A stretch of DNA of 64,000 bases from Ditylenchus dipsaci (GCA_004194705.1 SADC01000177.1:62001-126000), one strand, 5' to 3'. Positions 36,470 through 49,300 are shown, numbered from the stretch's first letter. Program-made: numbers and translations. The notes: generated by a model not told the origin, from the letters alone.

Positions 36470-37510
36470 GGTGCCAGTGCCATTTGGCTTATTACCCCTT
36501 TTTGACTTGGTTGATCCGGTGTACATTTTAGGCTTTAGGCTTAGACAATGGTAGGCCAGCGTATGTTAGGACTGACTAAAACATGTTTTTCTTACTTTAT
36601 AAAGTTGGAAAGCATTTTTGAGCCCATCCTAACTTATCCTGGCCTACTCTTGCCTAAGCCTTTAAAATGTAAAAATAATTGAAAAATGACCTAACAACAT
36701 CATAAAAAGACCAGTTGGCCTTCATGAGTTGAAGTCAAAATTTTGTTAAAAATTTTCAAATTTTTTAATTGGAAGCTGTTTAGAAACGTTACTTGTATCG
36801 TATTTAACAGAAAAAAAGTAGCTTAGGACCTGTTTTTGGGTCACTTTACAAAAATTTGGGGGTGGGGGTAAACGGGATAAGTACCAAATGTTCATACAAA
36901 GTAGTGATTCCAGAGGGCCACAACTTATACTTTTTGACGGAGGGGTAAATTTTACCTACACTGTTCATTTTTTCCCCCTCTCGGAGAGGAAGGGGGGGGG
37001 GTTTGATGATTAATCACAAACTTCGGCCTATTTCAAATTCTATGTAAATAGTTAACGTATTTTTTTTGGCTAAAGTGTGTATTAGGGTTAACCGTCGGGG
37101 CTTAATCATTTTTCCTTTAAATTGCTTTTTGAAGAGAGTTGTTTGAATAAAAACTGGTCTGTCTGTTTCTGAAAGAAGAAAATCGTTCAATGGTAAAAGC
37201 GGCGTTTAATTGAAACAATATTTTTAAAATATATTATGCGGCGCCACTCTAGCTAGTCTAAGACCTCGCACACAATGGTGGACTGTAAATTTAACAATCC
37301 TCACTCCACCATCTTGCAGCTGAGATTGAGAGCTACCAAATAGGCTGTTGGTCGAGTTAGTATGAGTTGAAAAATGTTGAAATAAGCCAACAAACCTCAC
37401 TCACAATCCTCACAAAGAATACTTTTTGAAATACTAAAAAAAAGTTATGGCCATTTCTGAGAGAGGATTGTTGAATTTACAGTCTAACATTGTGAACAAG
37501 GCCTAAGAGA
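36470..37510. repeat. Inverted repeats (GGCCAGCGTATGTTAGG family and others)
   Basis: Around 36535-36665, TAGGCCAGCGTATGTTAGGA pairs with TCCTAACTTATCCTGGCCTA. The same word family occurs near 2040, 3300, 44155, 51095 and 55650. Around 37255-37510, GGACTGTAAATTTAACAATCCTC pairs with GAGGATTGTTGAATTTACAGTC. No gene is supported between them. Confidence 0.65.
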
Positions 37511-37732
37511 AAAAAATACATACCTTAAATAGTTTGCAGTGATATAAAAAGCATAGCTGTTAGTCAAACGATGGTAACGAACTTCAACTTTGAGTTGTGG
37601 AGCATAATTTTTGAACTAAAACATAGAATTTTTAAAAGTCATTAGTCTGTGTCCAAAAGTTAAAGACATTTTGACTCTATTTGGCTACACCTCAAAAATC
37701 AAGACTTGGTTCCCCAGCTGATTTTTAGAGTC

Positions 37733-37879
37733 TACCGTATTTCCTCTAATAAGGCGGCCGGCCGGCTTTTTTTCAAACCCTAAAAATCTGAAAATTGTCA
37801 ATCAAAAATGGCCTTAACTCTGAAACTTTAGTCAAAAAATGAGGAGGGGGGGGGGCGCCTTATTAGAGGAAATACGGTA
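37733..37879. repeat. Palindromic MITE, TACCGTA family, AAGGCGGCC tip
   Basis: TACCGTATTTCCTCTAATAAGGCG on the left and GCGCCTTATTAGAGGAAATACGGTA on the right. The core is in the opposite orientation to 20291-20433. Confidence 0.85.
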
Positions 37880-37989
37880 TGTATTATAGAGTCTATGTAT
37901 TATAGAATATATGTATATTTATAATTATCTAATAAATGTTAGAGAAAGTAAAAATTCGAAAAGAAAAAAGAAATTTCTTCGATTGTTAT

Positions 37990-38775
37990 AGTCAAACCTC
38001 GATTTTACGGCCCACCTTAATTTCGATCACTATCTGGATCAAACACCTTTTTCATCTCGATTTTGAAGACTTTCGCCGGTTCTGTTTAGACAGTCTGGGG
38101 CCGGACTACCTAAAACTCCACTTTCTCAAAAACGTGTTTTGACCGATTTTTTGTGCTTCTCAAGTCGTTATTCGGCTAGGAAAGATGTTTTTAGGTGGCG
38201 GAAGGACATTTGTGTTAAAAAATATTGACTGAAATTTTGAATTTTTGCCTGGGTCCCCAAGGCAAACCAACATACATAAGGGTATTATACCCTGTTTTGG
38301 TCACTGGAGCGAGTCAAAAAAAAGCCTTTATATAGATTTTACGATAATGTGTTTTGCTCGGAATCATGTCTAAGATGAGTGAGTAACTCTCAAGCTCCCT
38401 GCACTCTTTTCGTGGGCTTGGTTGCTTGGGGTTGAGATGCGCACACCCACATACCTTAGACACAAATCACTCGAAAGTGACTCTAGATGCATGAAAAAGC
38501 ATGTATACCAGAGTTTATTTATGCGGCAGGCCAGTTAACAAATCTTTGTTCAAATTCTATCTTTTGGGGTATCCAGGTACCCTTTCAGGTTTACTTACCT
38601 TGGTCTCCCAAGGCAAAAAGTAGGTTTTCGGTCAATTTATTTTCTAAAAATGGTCTTTCGCGCACTAAAACATCTGGGAACCACCGGGAAAGCTTAAACC
38701 ACCGGGAAAGCTCAAAAAGTGGTCAAAACACGTTTTTGAGAAAATGGAGTTTTAGGTAGTTTAGCCCAGTCTGGT
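37990..38775. repeat. Large fold-back related to the CAGTC family
   Basis: ACTACCTAAAACTCCACTTTCTC near 38105 pairs with GAGAAAATGGAGTTTTAGGTAGT near 38738. The left end AGTCAAACCTCGATTTTACGGCCC is a CAGTC-family terminus. Inner CCAAGGCAAA words at 38260 and 38610 are inverted relative to each other. Confidence 0.65.
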
Positions 38776-38900
38776 AATGTCAACGCGATCTTTCATTAAA
38801 GGAAATACGATAATCGGATTAGACTTTTTAAAAATTAATATTTTTAACCGCAATCTAAAAATAAAAAGCCAACCGACCACATCAATTATCAAACGACTAC

Positions 38901-39130
38901 TTGTTTGCTGAACTCTTGCAGATGCGCAGGTTGCTGGTCCACCCTTATGGTCAGCAATATATCACATTTGGATGAGCTAGGGCAAGTCCAACGCCACAGG
39001 TCTGAGGATAGGGCGAACCTTTGACCTGGAGACATTTTAGTTAGAGTCAAAGTGCGAAATGTAACTTCACCCTCAGCAATTCCATCTTGAATCAAGTCGC
39101 CAAGGCGGCCTTGGAGCATATCTCGGGGCG
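38901..39130 (-). CDS. Possible upstream exon of the anoctamin gene
   Basis: An open 230-nt minus-strand segment bounded by a good acceptor (TTGTAG before CGCCCC) and donor (GTAGTCG). It encodes APRDMLQGRLGDLIQDG, VTFRTLTLTK and ILLTIRVDQQ. Its position and style suit the N-terminal domain that precedes LLKGAEL in ANO10-type anoctamins. Against this, its phase-0 end does not match the phase-2 start of the exon at 33715, so a small exon or missing bases would be needed. It could belong to another gene. Confidence 0.4.
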
Positions 39131-39307
39131 CTACAACCACAATAAATTAGCCTATTAAATATTTGTTCTTTTTTTCTGATAAGACTGATTAATTTAAATC
39201 ACACTTAAAAGAGGCATATTAACGTCTAGAAGGAATTTCAACTAGGCTCACAAATTCGTTCTTATTGTAAAGTCTTATAAATGTAAGAACAGTAAACGGA
39301 ATCCCCC

Positions 39308-39686
39308 TACAGTCCACTCTCGATATAGTGACACCCCAAAAGTTCGTTCCCGCCTAGGGTCCGACACTTTTTGTAACCCAATTTTCAGAGTCTTTTATAC
39401 ATTCTATTCTGACAGTCTGGTCCCAAATATCGTAAGGATTCCGATAAATTAGCCTATTGATTTCGCAAAAAAATATGATTTTTCGAAAAAAAAAATAGGG
39501 TTAAAAGAGGTTAACCCAAAATTTGTTTTCTTTTCGAAAAACGATCGGTGAAAGCGGAATCCTTACGATATTTGGGACCAGAAAACAGAGCAGAGTGGAT
39601 AAAAGACTTTGAAAATTAGATAAAAAACTGTCGGACCTTAGGCGGGAACGAACTTTGGGGTGTCACTATATCGAAAGTCGACTGTA
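39308..39686. repeat. CAGTC-family palindromic element, ATATAGTGACACC tip
   Basis: TACAGTCCACTCTCGATATAGTGACACC at the left, GGTGTCACTATATCGAAAGTCGACTGTA at the right. Family core GTCCGACACTTTTTGTAACCC and GTCTGGTCCCAAATATCG is present in both arms. Confidence 0.9.
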
Positions 39687-40231
39687 TTTAATTTTGCCCC
39701 ATAATTATTGAAAAATTCTTCTTAATCAAATAACTAATTAATAATTATTGCTCAATTTTTGAGCTTATTATCTAAATTTTTCAAATTTCCTGTAGCCCAG
39801 AATCTCAGCTTTCTAACAAGCTAATTATAAATATTTAGAGGTTTGAATGAAGTAACTTTTTTTTCTCTAATTTTTCCAAACCCTAAATCTCTGCATTTTT
39901 CATATCATTCATTGGAGTTTGATAGTTCGACAGGAAGCTGAGATCTTAGGCTACACGATACTTAATAACTTTGGAGAAAATACACAAAAAATCAAGAAAA
40001 AATTCAATTTCAAATTAGTGCGTATTTTTCAGCGAATTAGGGGAAAAATTAAATATTACTTTTTTAAGTTTGCCTAGTATTGAAACACGAGGTTTAAAAA
40101 ATGTTTTTGTAAGTTTTTAAAACCATTTTTAAAATTCAGATTTTTCTTCTTAAAATACAAGGAAGGTGAAAGGTTGAGATAAGAGATGTGAGATACAAGG
40201 TGCGCTTCTAAAACTTTATTTTTATACCAGA

Positions 40232-40852
40232 TACCGCATTTTCACTAATTATAGACCACCCCTCCTGTTCAAAATCGTGTTTTGGCATTGAATTTTTGAC
40301 CCACTTTTTGAATGCTTCTCTTAAGCAAATTACCCCTCATTTTGTAGCTACTGAGATAAGCTACAAAATTAGGGTAGCTTGCCTGAGAGAAGTGCTCAAA
40401 AAGTAAGTCAAAAACACAATGCCACAAACACGTTTTTTAAATTTAGAGGGGGTATATATTAGAGAAAATACGGTGTGTTTTATTTTGCTAAACAGTTGTT
40501 ACCGCTGTTTTCGATAGTTTTTAAATTTCGGATTACAAAAAAACATTAGAACCCATGCGTAATGCCTTAGCCACAATGGAGGAGTGAGGTGCGAGGTCGA
40601 GGTGAAAGGTGCAAAGTCTGTTTCTAAAATTTTATTTTTTTATATCCGATAGCAGTAGCGGACGGCTATCTTCAACTATTCCCCACCACTCGATTCAACC
40701 CTACCCCCACCAGTTAATTTAGCTTGGGGACCAAGGCAAATTTTTTACGTTTTTTCAGTTAAAAAAATTTGCCTTGGTCCCCCAAGCTGAATTGACTGGT
40801 GGGGGTAGGTTGAATCGAGTGGTGGGGAATAGTTGAATTGCTCCGTAGCGGA
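40232..40852. repeat. Two palindromic elements
   Basis: 40232-40474 has TACCGCATTTTCACTAATTATAGACC-type ends matched by ATATATTAGAGAAAATACGGTG, a diverged TACCGTA member. 40683-40852 is a separate near-perfect palindrome: CTATTCCCCACCACTCGATT with its complement, and the core CTTGGGGACCAAGGCAAATTTTT. That core recurs inverted at 47205-47372. Confidence 0.8.
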
Positions 40853-41654
40853 CCTTAGAAATAGTTCAAAAACTTTTCCGATGAGTAAAATGACAAAGCC
40901 TCGCTGAGCTACATCATCTCAAAGACCTCGACTTCGCACCTCCGTTGTGGCACCGTATAACATGCCTATTTAAGACTCTTCAGTAAATAAATAAAAAAAT
41001 TACTTTCCGTCAATCAATCGACAGAACTATTTCCATTCAATACCCTTTTCTCTCTTTTGTGCTAACCAATGAATAACAATTTTCCATTAGCAATAGCTAA
41101 AAACTTTGTTTTTATTGATTTTGTTATTTTTCAACAAAACTAAAAACAAAAAATAAACAAGTGCTAATTAAAAAGAAATCAGTTTTAAAAATTCTAAAAT
41201 GAGTTCAAATTGCTTTGAACTACGACTGAGGTCATTTTTGGTAGCTATCTGGCTTATTTCGTTCCAGCCTAGTCATGCTCTATTTTTTGCAGCTGCTCAT
41301 CTATTCCCAAAACAAGCAAACACATATATTTCTCTAGCTTCACTTCCTTTTTAGGGTTTGTCTTTTTCCCATGCTATAGCTGGATGAGCCATTTTTGCTT
41401 TTATTATCTAATTTATTTTTCACACCGCGAAGTTGCATTGTGCTCTCAACGGTTAAAAAGAGCCAAACACATTGAGATAAGCAAAACTAGAGAAAATTTG
41501 GCGCTACTATGTTTTGAAAGCCATTAACCCCCCTCCCAATTATGGCTACTCGGTTAACACCCCTCCCCAATAATTTAGGCTAAGATCTTAGACTTTTAGG
41601 TCTTAGAGGCGACGGCGAATTCATCTGCACAGTTTAAATTCCATAAAAACCACC

Positions 41655-42870
41655 TCTTTTCGTTGGCAGTAGGGTTGTACAATAGGAATATTCCGGAATA
41701 TTTCCGGGAATATTCCCGGGAACATTGGGAATACTCCCGGGTTTCCCGGTATTTTCCCTTATATTGGGATATCCCCGGAATATTCCCAATGTTCCCGGGA
41801 ATATTCCCTGGTTTTCTATATTTCCGGGAATTTCTATAACTCTAGTTGGCAGTCATTTCGTATCCACTCATTTAGATCCATATCTCACACCTATTTTTGA
41901 ATATGTGCTAAATAGATATACCTTATTTCCTCCAATTGTCTTCCGGGGCGCTTATTTTTCGATCGACTTATAGAGGAGCGCTTATTAGAGTCCTTTTGAC
42001 ATTTTTATGTGTTCAACCAATATCCAAAACGTGGAATCAGTATAGCTTGCGCTAATTAAGAAAACGCAAAAAAGGTCTAAAATAATCCTACTCGAGATAT
42101 AAACCCTCAAAGTCGAGGAGGGGCTTTTAGAGACGGGGGGGGGTGGCAATTAGAGGAAATATGGTAAATAATTTACCCAATCCCGATCATAATTAAGTAC
42201 TCAGTAGGAGAGGACCAAATCTTTACAACAAACCAGTAGCGTCGAAAATTTCAACCATTTTGAAAATGTTCTATAAAAACCTACTGAAAAAACCCTGCCT
42301 ACGCAATGCAATAATTTAAATGCATACAAACCAATTGGGATTTCCTACCCACATGAATCTAAATGTTCTATTTATGTGGGCCTGCTTAGATTGCCGGATG
42401 GACTGGTTTATTAGAAAAAAAATTCTTTTTTAAAATTTCACAAAAGTATTAGCAAATAAAAATGCAATAAAAGCAGAGCACGTAACTCAAAATTTTGAAA
42501 AAAAGGATATCTGACCATTTTCGAAGAAAAGGGCCATTTTATCCAGTGCTCATTGCTATTTTGGAGCGATAAAAAAGATTTTGACTAAAAACTTTAAAAA
42601 TAAAAAGAATTTTGGGTCCCAAAAAAGGACAAATCTTTTAAAAAAGGACTTATAGACCATGGTCTATAATTTTTCAACCCCTCTGAAAATCGAAAAAATC
42701 AAAGTCGATCTCGAGATTTTTGGGTGCTCAACCAAAATCTAAAAGACAGGAATGGCAGGGCTTGTGGGAGCTAAGAAAACGCAAAAAAGATATTTGCAAA
42801 ATGTTTACTCTGCGTCGAGATGCAGACCCTCAAAGTCGAGGGTGGTCTATAATTAGAGAAAATACGGTAT
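41655..42870. repeat. GGAATATTCC patch and two TACCGTA-type elements
   Basis: 41680-41830 is built from self-complementary GGAATATTCC and TTCCCGGGAA words. 41919-42166 has a degraded TACCTTATTTCCTCCAATTG end and a GGCAATTAGAGGAAATATGGTA end. About 42480-42870 combines a GCACTGGATAAAATGG-family member with a stretch ending AATTAGAGAAAATACGGTAT. No gene seen. Confidence 0.65.
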
Positions 42871-42889
42871 ACGAGCCCTAAATAAAAGT

Positions 42890-43285
42890 TTAAAAATATG
42901 ACAAATGAACACTTTTCATCCAAAAATAAAAAAGCGTTGACTTTTTCAGCTCTTTTTTTGCTTCATGATTGGATTTTAAAAAAATCTGGCTTGAAGACCA
43001 AAGCAAACCTTGAAAAAGACGCCACAACGTCGCTAAAATGCCCTCCTTTGGTTGATCGGTTTTGGTCACAGATGATAAAAACAATTTCGGTGAATGAGGT
43101 AAATGTGTGGCTGAACGAGAATCAGCAGCTGAATTTTTTGCATCTGAGCTTCCATCTTGAATATTTTCATTCTGGCAGCACTGCTCTAGAAAGCATTCAT
43201 CGAATAGGAAAAATTGGGGCTGTTTCTGTCGAAAACGAAAGATTTGGTCAGTAGGTACATGACTCCGACTGCGAGACCGAATCAT
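42890..43285 (-). other. Non-repetitive stretch open on both strands, coding status unclear
   Basis: This is one of few long non-palindromic stretches in the 34-46 kb region. The minus strand is open for 131 codons, starting MIRSRSRSHVPTDQIF, 11 bases after a TTTCAG site. The plus strand is open for 118 codons at 42898-43254. I recognise neither product. The minus-strand start next to an acceptor-like site makes that strand slightly more attractive, perhaps as a 5' exon of a gene such as the anoctamin, but this is a guess. Confidence 0.25.
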
Positions 43286-43402
43286 GTTGGTTTAATGCTG
43301 AAACAAGATGTAAATCACAATATTACATTTCCATAACTCATGCTGACTAATTTTTTCTCAGAAAGAAACCGGCGCAACAGTGAAACTGAATTCCTATAGG
43401 TT

Positions 43403-44705
43403 AAAATTGAAAACACCCGTCAAAATGTGTAAATCTCCCGTCAAATTTTTAAAACTTCTAGTTCTCGGTGATTACTTTTTAATTTTTTTATTTTTTTGCA
43501 CCAGGATGTAGCCCTGAATCTCTAGTTTTAATGAGCTATAAATTGGCTGACTACAACATTGAAAAGTGAGAGAACAATTATATTTTTTAAAACTACACTT
43601 ATTTTTAAAAATGAATTGTTTCTCTCTCTTTTCAATATTGTGGTCAGCAAATAGATGGCTCATTCGAAACTAGAGATTCAGGGCTACATCCTGGTGCAAA
43701 AAAATAAAAAAATTAAAAAGTAATCACCGAGAACAAAAAGTTTTAAAAATTTGACGGGAGATTTACATATTTTGACGGTAGATTCACACATTTGGACAGG
43801 TGTTTTCCTGTATATCCTGTAAATACCACCTCGTATAGTCCACTATCGATTTAAGGATACTCTATTTAAGGACAGAGGTTCGTTTTCACCTTGGGTGCTT
43901 TTTTACCGCGACACTTTTTTACCGCGATATTTTAAATCTTTGCCAGTTGTGTTCTGATAGTCTGGTGCCAAATATCGCAAGGCTTACGTTTTTGCCGATC
44001 GTTTTTCAGGAATTCAAAATTTTGACCCTAGTAGCGAATACCCCCAACGATTTTCACCTTTTTTACTTTAGTAAAAAGTACCCAAATTTATGTCCCAGAC
44101 CCCGGAAAATATGCGCAAACTCTTTATAAGTCACAACTTCCGTACGCTGGCCTACCCCCAAGCCTTAGGGCTAAGCCTAAACTTGTTGTTTGCAAGGGTA
44201 GTTACAGCAATTTTAAAAGGTCGGATTCCGGGGGGGGTTATCGTCGCTACTAGCGCCGATAATTTTTAATTTTTGAAAAATCCTGTCTTCACCCTGTAAA
44301 TCAACTATGCGGCGCCACTGTAATATACCCCTGCCGCACCCCTCCCTCCTCAAAAAAACCCTCCTGTAATATACCCCCTTCCCCCATCAAAAATTTTTTG
44401 GCTTAGGAATTAGGCTTAGGCTTCGGGCCGTAGGCATAAGGCTCAGGGACAACACGTAATAATTTCAGCATTTAAAAAAACTTGTTTTTGGGATGGCTGT
44501 AGACCGAAATATACGCGCCAATTTGGTACCTGGTCGTTTTGGTGCGCGGTTGTTTTGGTACGAAATTTTTTAGTGAGATTTGTTTCGGTAAGAGATTTTT
44601 AGCAAGAAGTTTTTTGTCAACAGCACGAAAAATTTCGTACCAAAACGACCGCGCACCAAAACGACTAAATACCGAATTGTCGCGTATATTTCGGTGTACA
44701 GCCTT
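43403..44705. repeat. Palindrome, CAGTC-family half, and a second fold-back
   Basis: 43403-43815: long palindrome with arms CTTCTAGTTCTCGGTGATTACTTTTTAA and complement, and GATGTAGCCCTGAATCTCTAG. 43837-44130: left half of a CAGTC-family element with the core GTCTGGTGCCAAATATCGCAAGG. 44499-44705: fold-back with ACCGAAATATACGCG and CGCGTATATTTCGGT ends and TTTTGGTGCGCGGT in the arms. Confidence 0.75.
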
Positions 44706-45726
44706 TGGGATACCTCAAAAATTATTGGGAGGGGGGGGGTGTATATTTCAGTAGCGTCAGCTATGCTCTACAAGATGATATTAACAGAATATGTGGATTC
44801 GATTTTACACTTCGGGCGGTTTCCTTGTAAGTAAACCACTGAACGATGAATAAAAAGAAATAAAAACAATGAAGCAATAAGCCGCTAAAGAAACATACCT
44901 GTTGTGTTTGGTTGTTCAGGTTGGTTAGGGTAGTAATGAGGATGTGTGAGAGCAAGAGGAAATAGATTATATAAATTAAAGTCATATTTGTTTTCTTTCT
45001 TTATTCCAACCAAACAGCTGTTATTCTTCTCTTTTGTTGTGTTTTGTTGGTTGTGGTGTTGTTGAAAAATCAAACAATAATTGCGAAGTTTGCATCCGAC
45101 ACATCCAAACTTTTATTCTTTTAAAGCAATAATCAAATTCCATCTTTGAAATCTATAGCAAATGGAACTTTGACACAAAAAGTTAAAATTATCATCTGAG
45201 GTGAAAGTTAGCGTAGTATTTGGTGACTTTTGGAAAAATCAGTTTATAAAAAAGTAACATATTTTTTAAAATCCACTTTTTCAAAATTTTGGTAACTTTA
45301 CTGATAACGACCCAATTTATGACAAATTATTGTCATAAATGATCTCACTTTCCCCTTTTTCTGTATTCAAGCTGTCGAGACCTACAACTCCACGACAATG
45401 CAGAGAAAAGACGCCTAGGCATTTTAGATCTTCATTGATGTAAATCCTGTTTGAAACGGAGCCAAAACCAACGCCAAATATTTAGCTCAAAGGTAATGAA
45501 TAAAAACTTCAAAGCGTCGAATATATTTAATAAATCTGCCGTTTCTTGATTTTTGTGAAAAAATCTTATTTATACAAAATCTCTCATGGGCGTCCTTTGA
45601 GAAAAAACATTTGAAGACTATTTTCTTTCCTCGAGCTTTTCTCAATAGATATTTTTCTGATTTTCACTAAAGAGTTAGGAAAATACTTGATTCTAGCATT
45701 AAAAAAATCCCGGAATTTTTATTCTC

Positions 45727-46265
45727 TTAAAGGGGGAGTGTATCTCTCGTATCTGGTCCCGAATTGAACCACTTTCTAAGCTTGCTGGTTCGAATCCCCA
45801 TGGTTGTGAATTTTATTTTTTTCACTTGTTATTTGACATTTACAAAAATAATTGTCAGGGTCTTCTATCCGATTCCCGAAGTAATTTTGACGTACTGTCT
45901 ATTTCTATTTGGTGAGGAATTTATATTACCTTGCGTATTTCTGACTCTAGAAAATGACTATCAATCTTTAAAAAGTAATAAAATAGACCGATAGATAAAT
46001 TTAGACATAAACCGTCATATATGGTTTCTGGCTGATTTCGCAAATTTAAGACAGTTGTTGACTAAAAAGCAATCCCGGAAATCTTTCCAATGGATTCGTC
46101 GATATTTTTTAGCATAAATTCAGCTCAATGGCTGAAAAACTGCGAACAAAATAAAGTTTTGCCCCGGAGAGATTCAAACCCGCAAGCTCAGAAAGTGGTT
46201 TAGTTTGAATCTAAACGATTTCCATGCGGGACCAGATACGGACAAGAGATACACTCCCCCTTTAA
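45727..46265. repeat. TTAA-flanked fold-back with tRNA-like arms
   Basis: Ends TTAAAGGGGGAGTGTATCTCT and AGATACACTCCCCCTTTAA. Each arm carries a B-box-like word, GGTTCGAATCC near 45788 and, inverted, a GGTTTGAATCT near 46173, after CCACTTTCTAAGCTTGC and its partner. TTAA at both ends is the target signature of piggyBac-type transposition. A 76-codon frame inside is incidental. Confidence 0.8.
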
Positions 46266-46368
46266 CTGAAATCAAATAGCTTACTTTTGTGTATTACAAA
46301 AAAATGTTTTTAGATTCTATGGATCTTTTTAATAATATTTTGCTCGAAATAATACAGCCTATTTGCAG

Positions 46369-49300
46369 CTTGCAATGAGCTCTGATGCCTCAACCTGCTA
46401 CCGCCAAATCATGGAAGAGGACTTGGAGAAGCAAAAAAGAATGTCATCCCTAATACAAATCATGGACATGTTCACTGCGCCCACCGAAGATCAATCACTT
46501 CTATCTCAAGAACAACCGCAGCAACAACAGAAAAAGTCATCCTTGAACTTGTGTGACTATGTAGTCACCCCAAACCGGCCTAACAAAAGAAAAGCTGACA
46601 AGAAAACTGGGAAATCCAAGACTATTCCAAATGGAACTAATTCAGTGTCACCTGCATCATCTACTCCACAGGCTAGTTTTTGTTTTCAAAAAATAATTTG
46701 GTAGCAAAGTATTTTTACCCTGTCAGTTCATTTTCTATTTTAATAGAGCCTTTTCCTTTTCTAATTTTCTAATTTTCTCAACAACTCTATATATAATGTC
46801 CAAAACACGATTTGTTTGACCTTGAAACGTGCCTTCCACTTTAAGAGAGCTCTGCTCAGAAATTTTTAATTGCACGTTTGTTCTTCTCATTTATTTCAAG
46901 GTCGGCGACTAAAGGCTTGGAGTGTTGAATTAGAAAAGTGCAGGGATGGGAGTGAAAATTTTTGGAAATTTAAAATTTAAAGTGAAAATTTAAAGTACAT
47001 TTGGTCAAAAAAGTACAAATTCGTCATTTTCGTCAAAAAGTGCCATTTTATCCAGTGCTTTTTGCCTATCTGAAGCGAAAAAAAAGATTTTGACGTGAAA
47101 CTTCAAAAATGAAAAAGATTAGGGGCCCAAAAAGTGAAAATATTTTTAAAAAGTACGATTCCCATCCCTGGAAAAGTGGCTTTCGATTTAAGGTGCACCT
47201 CGGCCTTTCCCCCGCCAGTCAACTCGGTCCTACCCCACCAGTAAATTTAGCTTGGGAGACCAAGGCAAATTTTTTTTACCTTTTTTCAGTGAAAAAATTT
47301 TCCTTGGTACCCAAGCTAAATTGACTGGTGGGGTAGAACCGAGTTGACTGGTAGGGAAAAAGCCGAGTTTAGCCCGACTTAAATAAAATCTATTTGATTG
47401 CAGACAGATTCACCAGCCAAACCCTTCCAATTTCCTTCTCGAAGAGAGTGTGCTGAGCGAATATTTGGACCAGTGTTGACTACTGAAGATATGCAAATTG
47501 CAGTGCATTATTTTTTGGCTTTGCTAGATGCTGTTCCCAAGTACATGGAACAAAACAAAGACTTGAAAGAATGGAGGTCAAAAACTGATTTAAATGTGCT
47601 TCAAATTTTAATACAGGTTCGAAATAAAAAATATAAATAAATTGTTGAAAATTTAATTTGCAGAGCTTTTTATCCTGGCTACCTTACAAAAATCAGCAAC
47701 ACCGGATTTTGTTGAAACAAGCTAAAGAAGCGGCCAAATTAGAACAAGAGAAAATGGAAAAAGAAAAGCAGGAAGAGCTACAGAAATTAGGCGTCACAAC
47801 TAATGTAACAGAAGCTAAACTAATGGATTCTACCTCTGAACTGAAGTTGGATAAAGCAGAGACACAACAGGACAACAACCAAAAATACAATTATCCGAAG
47901 GTATTTTTTTGTATAAAGATTTCGAAAAATTAATTTAAAGGACCATAGCCACCTGTTTAATTTGTCCCCGGAAAATTCAATTTTTTTTCAAAACATTGAA
48001 CTTCTGAGCGGATTTTTCAACTTGTTTTCTAACAAAACAAGCCTAGACTTAAATTTAAGGTTTAGTTGTGTTAGACACCAAATTGTAAAAGTCCGTACCA
48101 AAGTTCAATGATTAGAAACTTTTTTGAATTGGTGGGAGACGATCGTTGTCCTAGGCGGCAATGGCCCTTATATAGCATTTATTTTTAGTTATACAGTCCA
48201 CTCTCGATATAGTGACACCCCCTCAAGTTCATTCTCGCCCAGGGTCCGACACTTTTTTCAACCCAATTTTCAAAGTTTTTTTATCCATTCTGTTCTGACA
48301 GTCTGGTCCCAAATATCGCAAGGATTCCGATTTTGCCGATCGTTTTTCGAAAAGAAAATTAATTTTAGGATAAAAAAGTAAAAACTCGATATAATAACAC
48401 CCCTTTTTCAAAAAGGGGTTTTTTTTTACCTAAAATTAATTTTCTTTTCGAAAAACGGTCGGCATAATAGGAATCCTTACGATATTTGGGACGAGACTGT
48501 CGGAACAGAATGGATAAAAAACTTTGAAAATTGGGTTAAAAAAAGTGTCAGACCCTAGGCAGGAACGAACTTGAGAGGGTGTCACTATATCGAGAGTGGA
48601 CTGAATGACAGTAGCTCCAATAGAGGTAGGAATCGGGATGTCGAAATCATTAAGGCTTTACAGTTTTCATCATTTTCTCGTTATGTGAAGAGATTTTTAT
48701 TTATTCTTCAGGTCGTTTTCAAGAAAAAAACATTTTAATGATTGTACAGGAAAAAATGAAATAAAATACAGTCAAACCTCGTTATAGTGCGACCCTAAAA
48801 GTTCGTTCCAGCCTCGGGTCCGACACTTTTTTTACCTCGATTTTTGAAGATTTTTGTAAGTTCTGTTTTTACAATCTGGTCCCAAATATCGTCAGGATTC
48901 CGATTTTGCCGATCGTTTTTCTAAAACCTAAAATTTTTTCTTTAAAAAAGCAAAACCTCGATATAGTGCGACCACATTTTAAAAAAGGGTCGCACTATAT
49001 CGAGGTTTTGCTTTTTTTGAAGAAAAAATTTTAGGTTTTAGAAAAACGATCGGCAAAATCGAAATCCTGACGATATTTGGGACCAGATTGTAAAAACAGA
49101 ACTTACAAAAATCTTCAAAAATCGAGGTAAAAAAGTGTCGGACCCGAGGCTGGAACGAACTTTTAGGGTCGCACTATAACGAGGTTTGACTGTACTTCTA
49201 GTACTGGGATACCTCTTCTGTTACTATACCAGGAGTGGTACCTAGGGTTGGCCTAAGACCCAAAATATTATAAGTTATTGGTTAAGGAGGTTAAAAAGCT

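Noticed and set aside
44761..45073. Hydrophobic minus-strand frames with a GTATG donor-like end
   Set aside because: Low-complexity composition and no partner exon; I could not support a gene.
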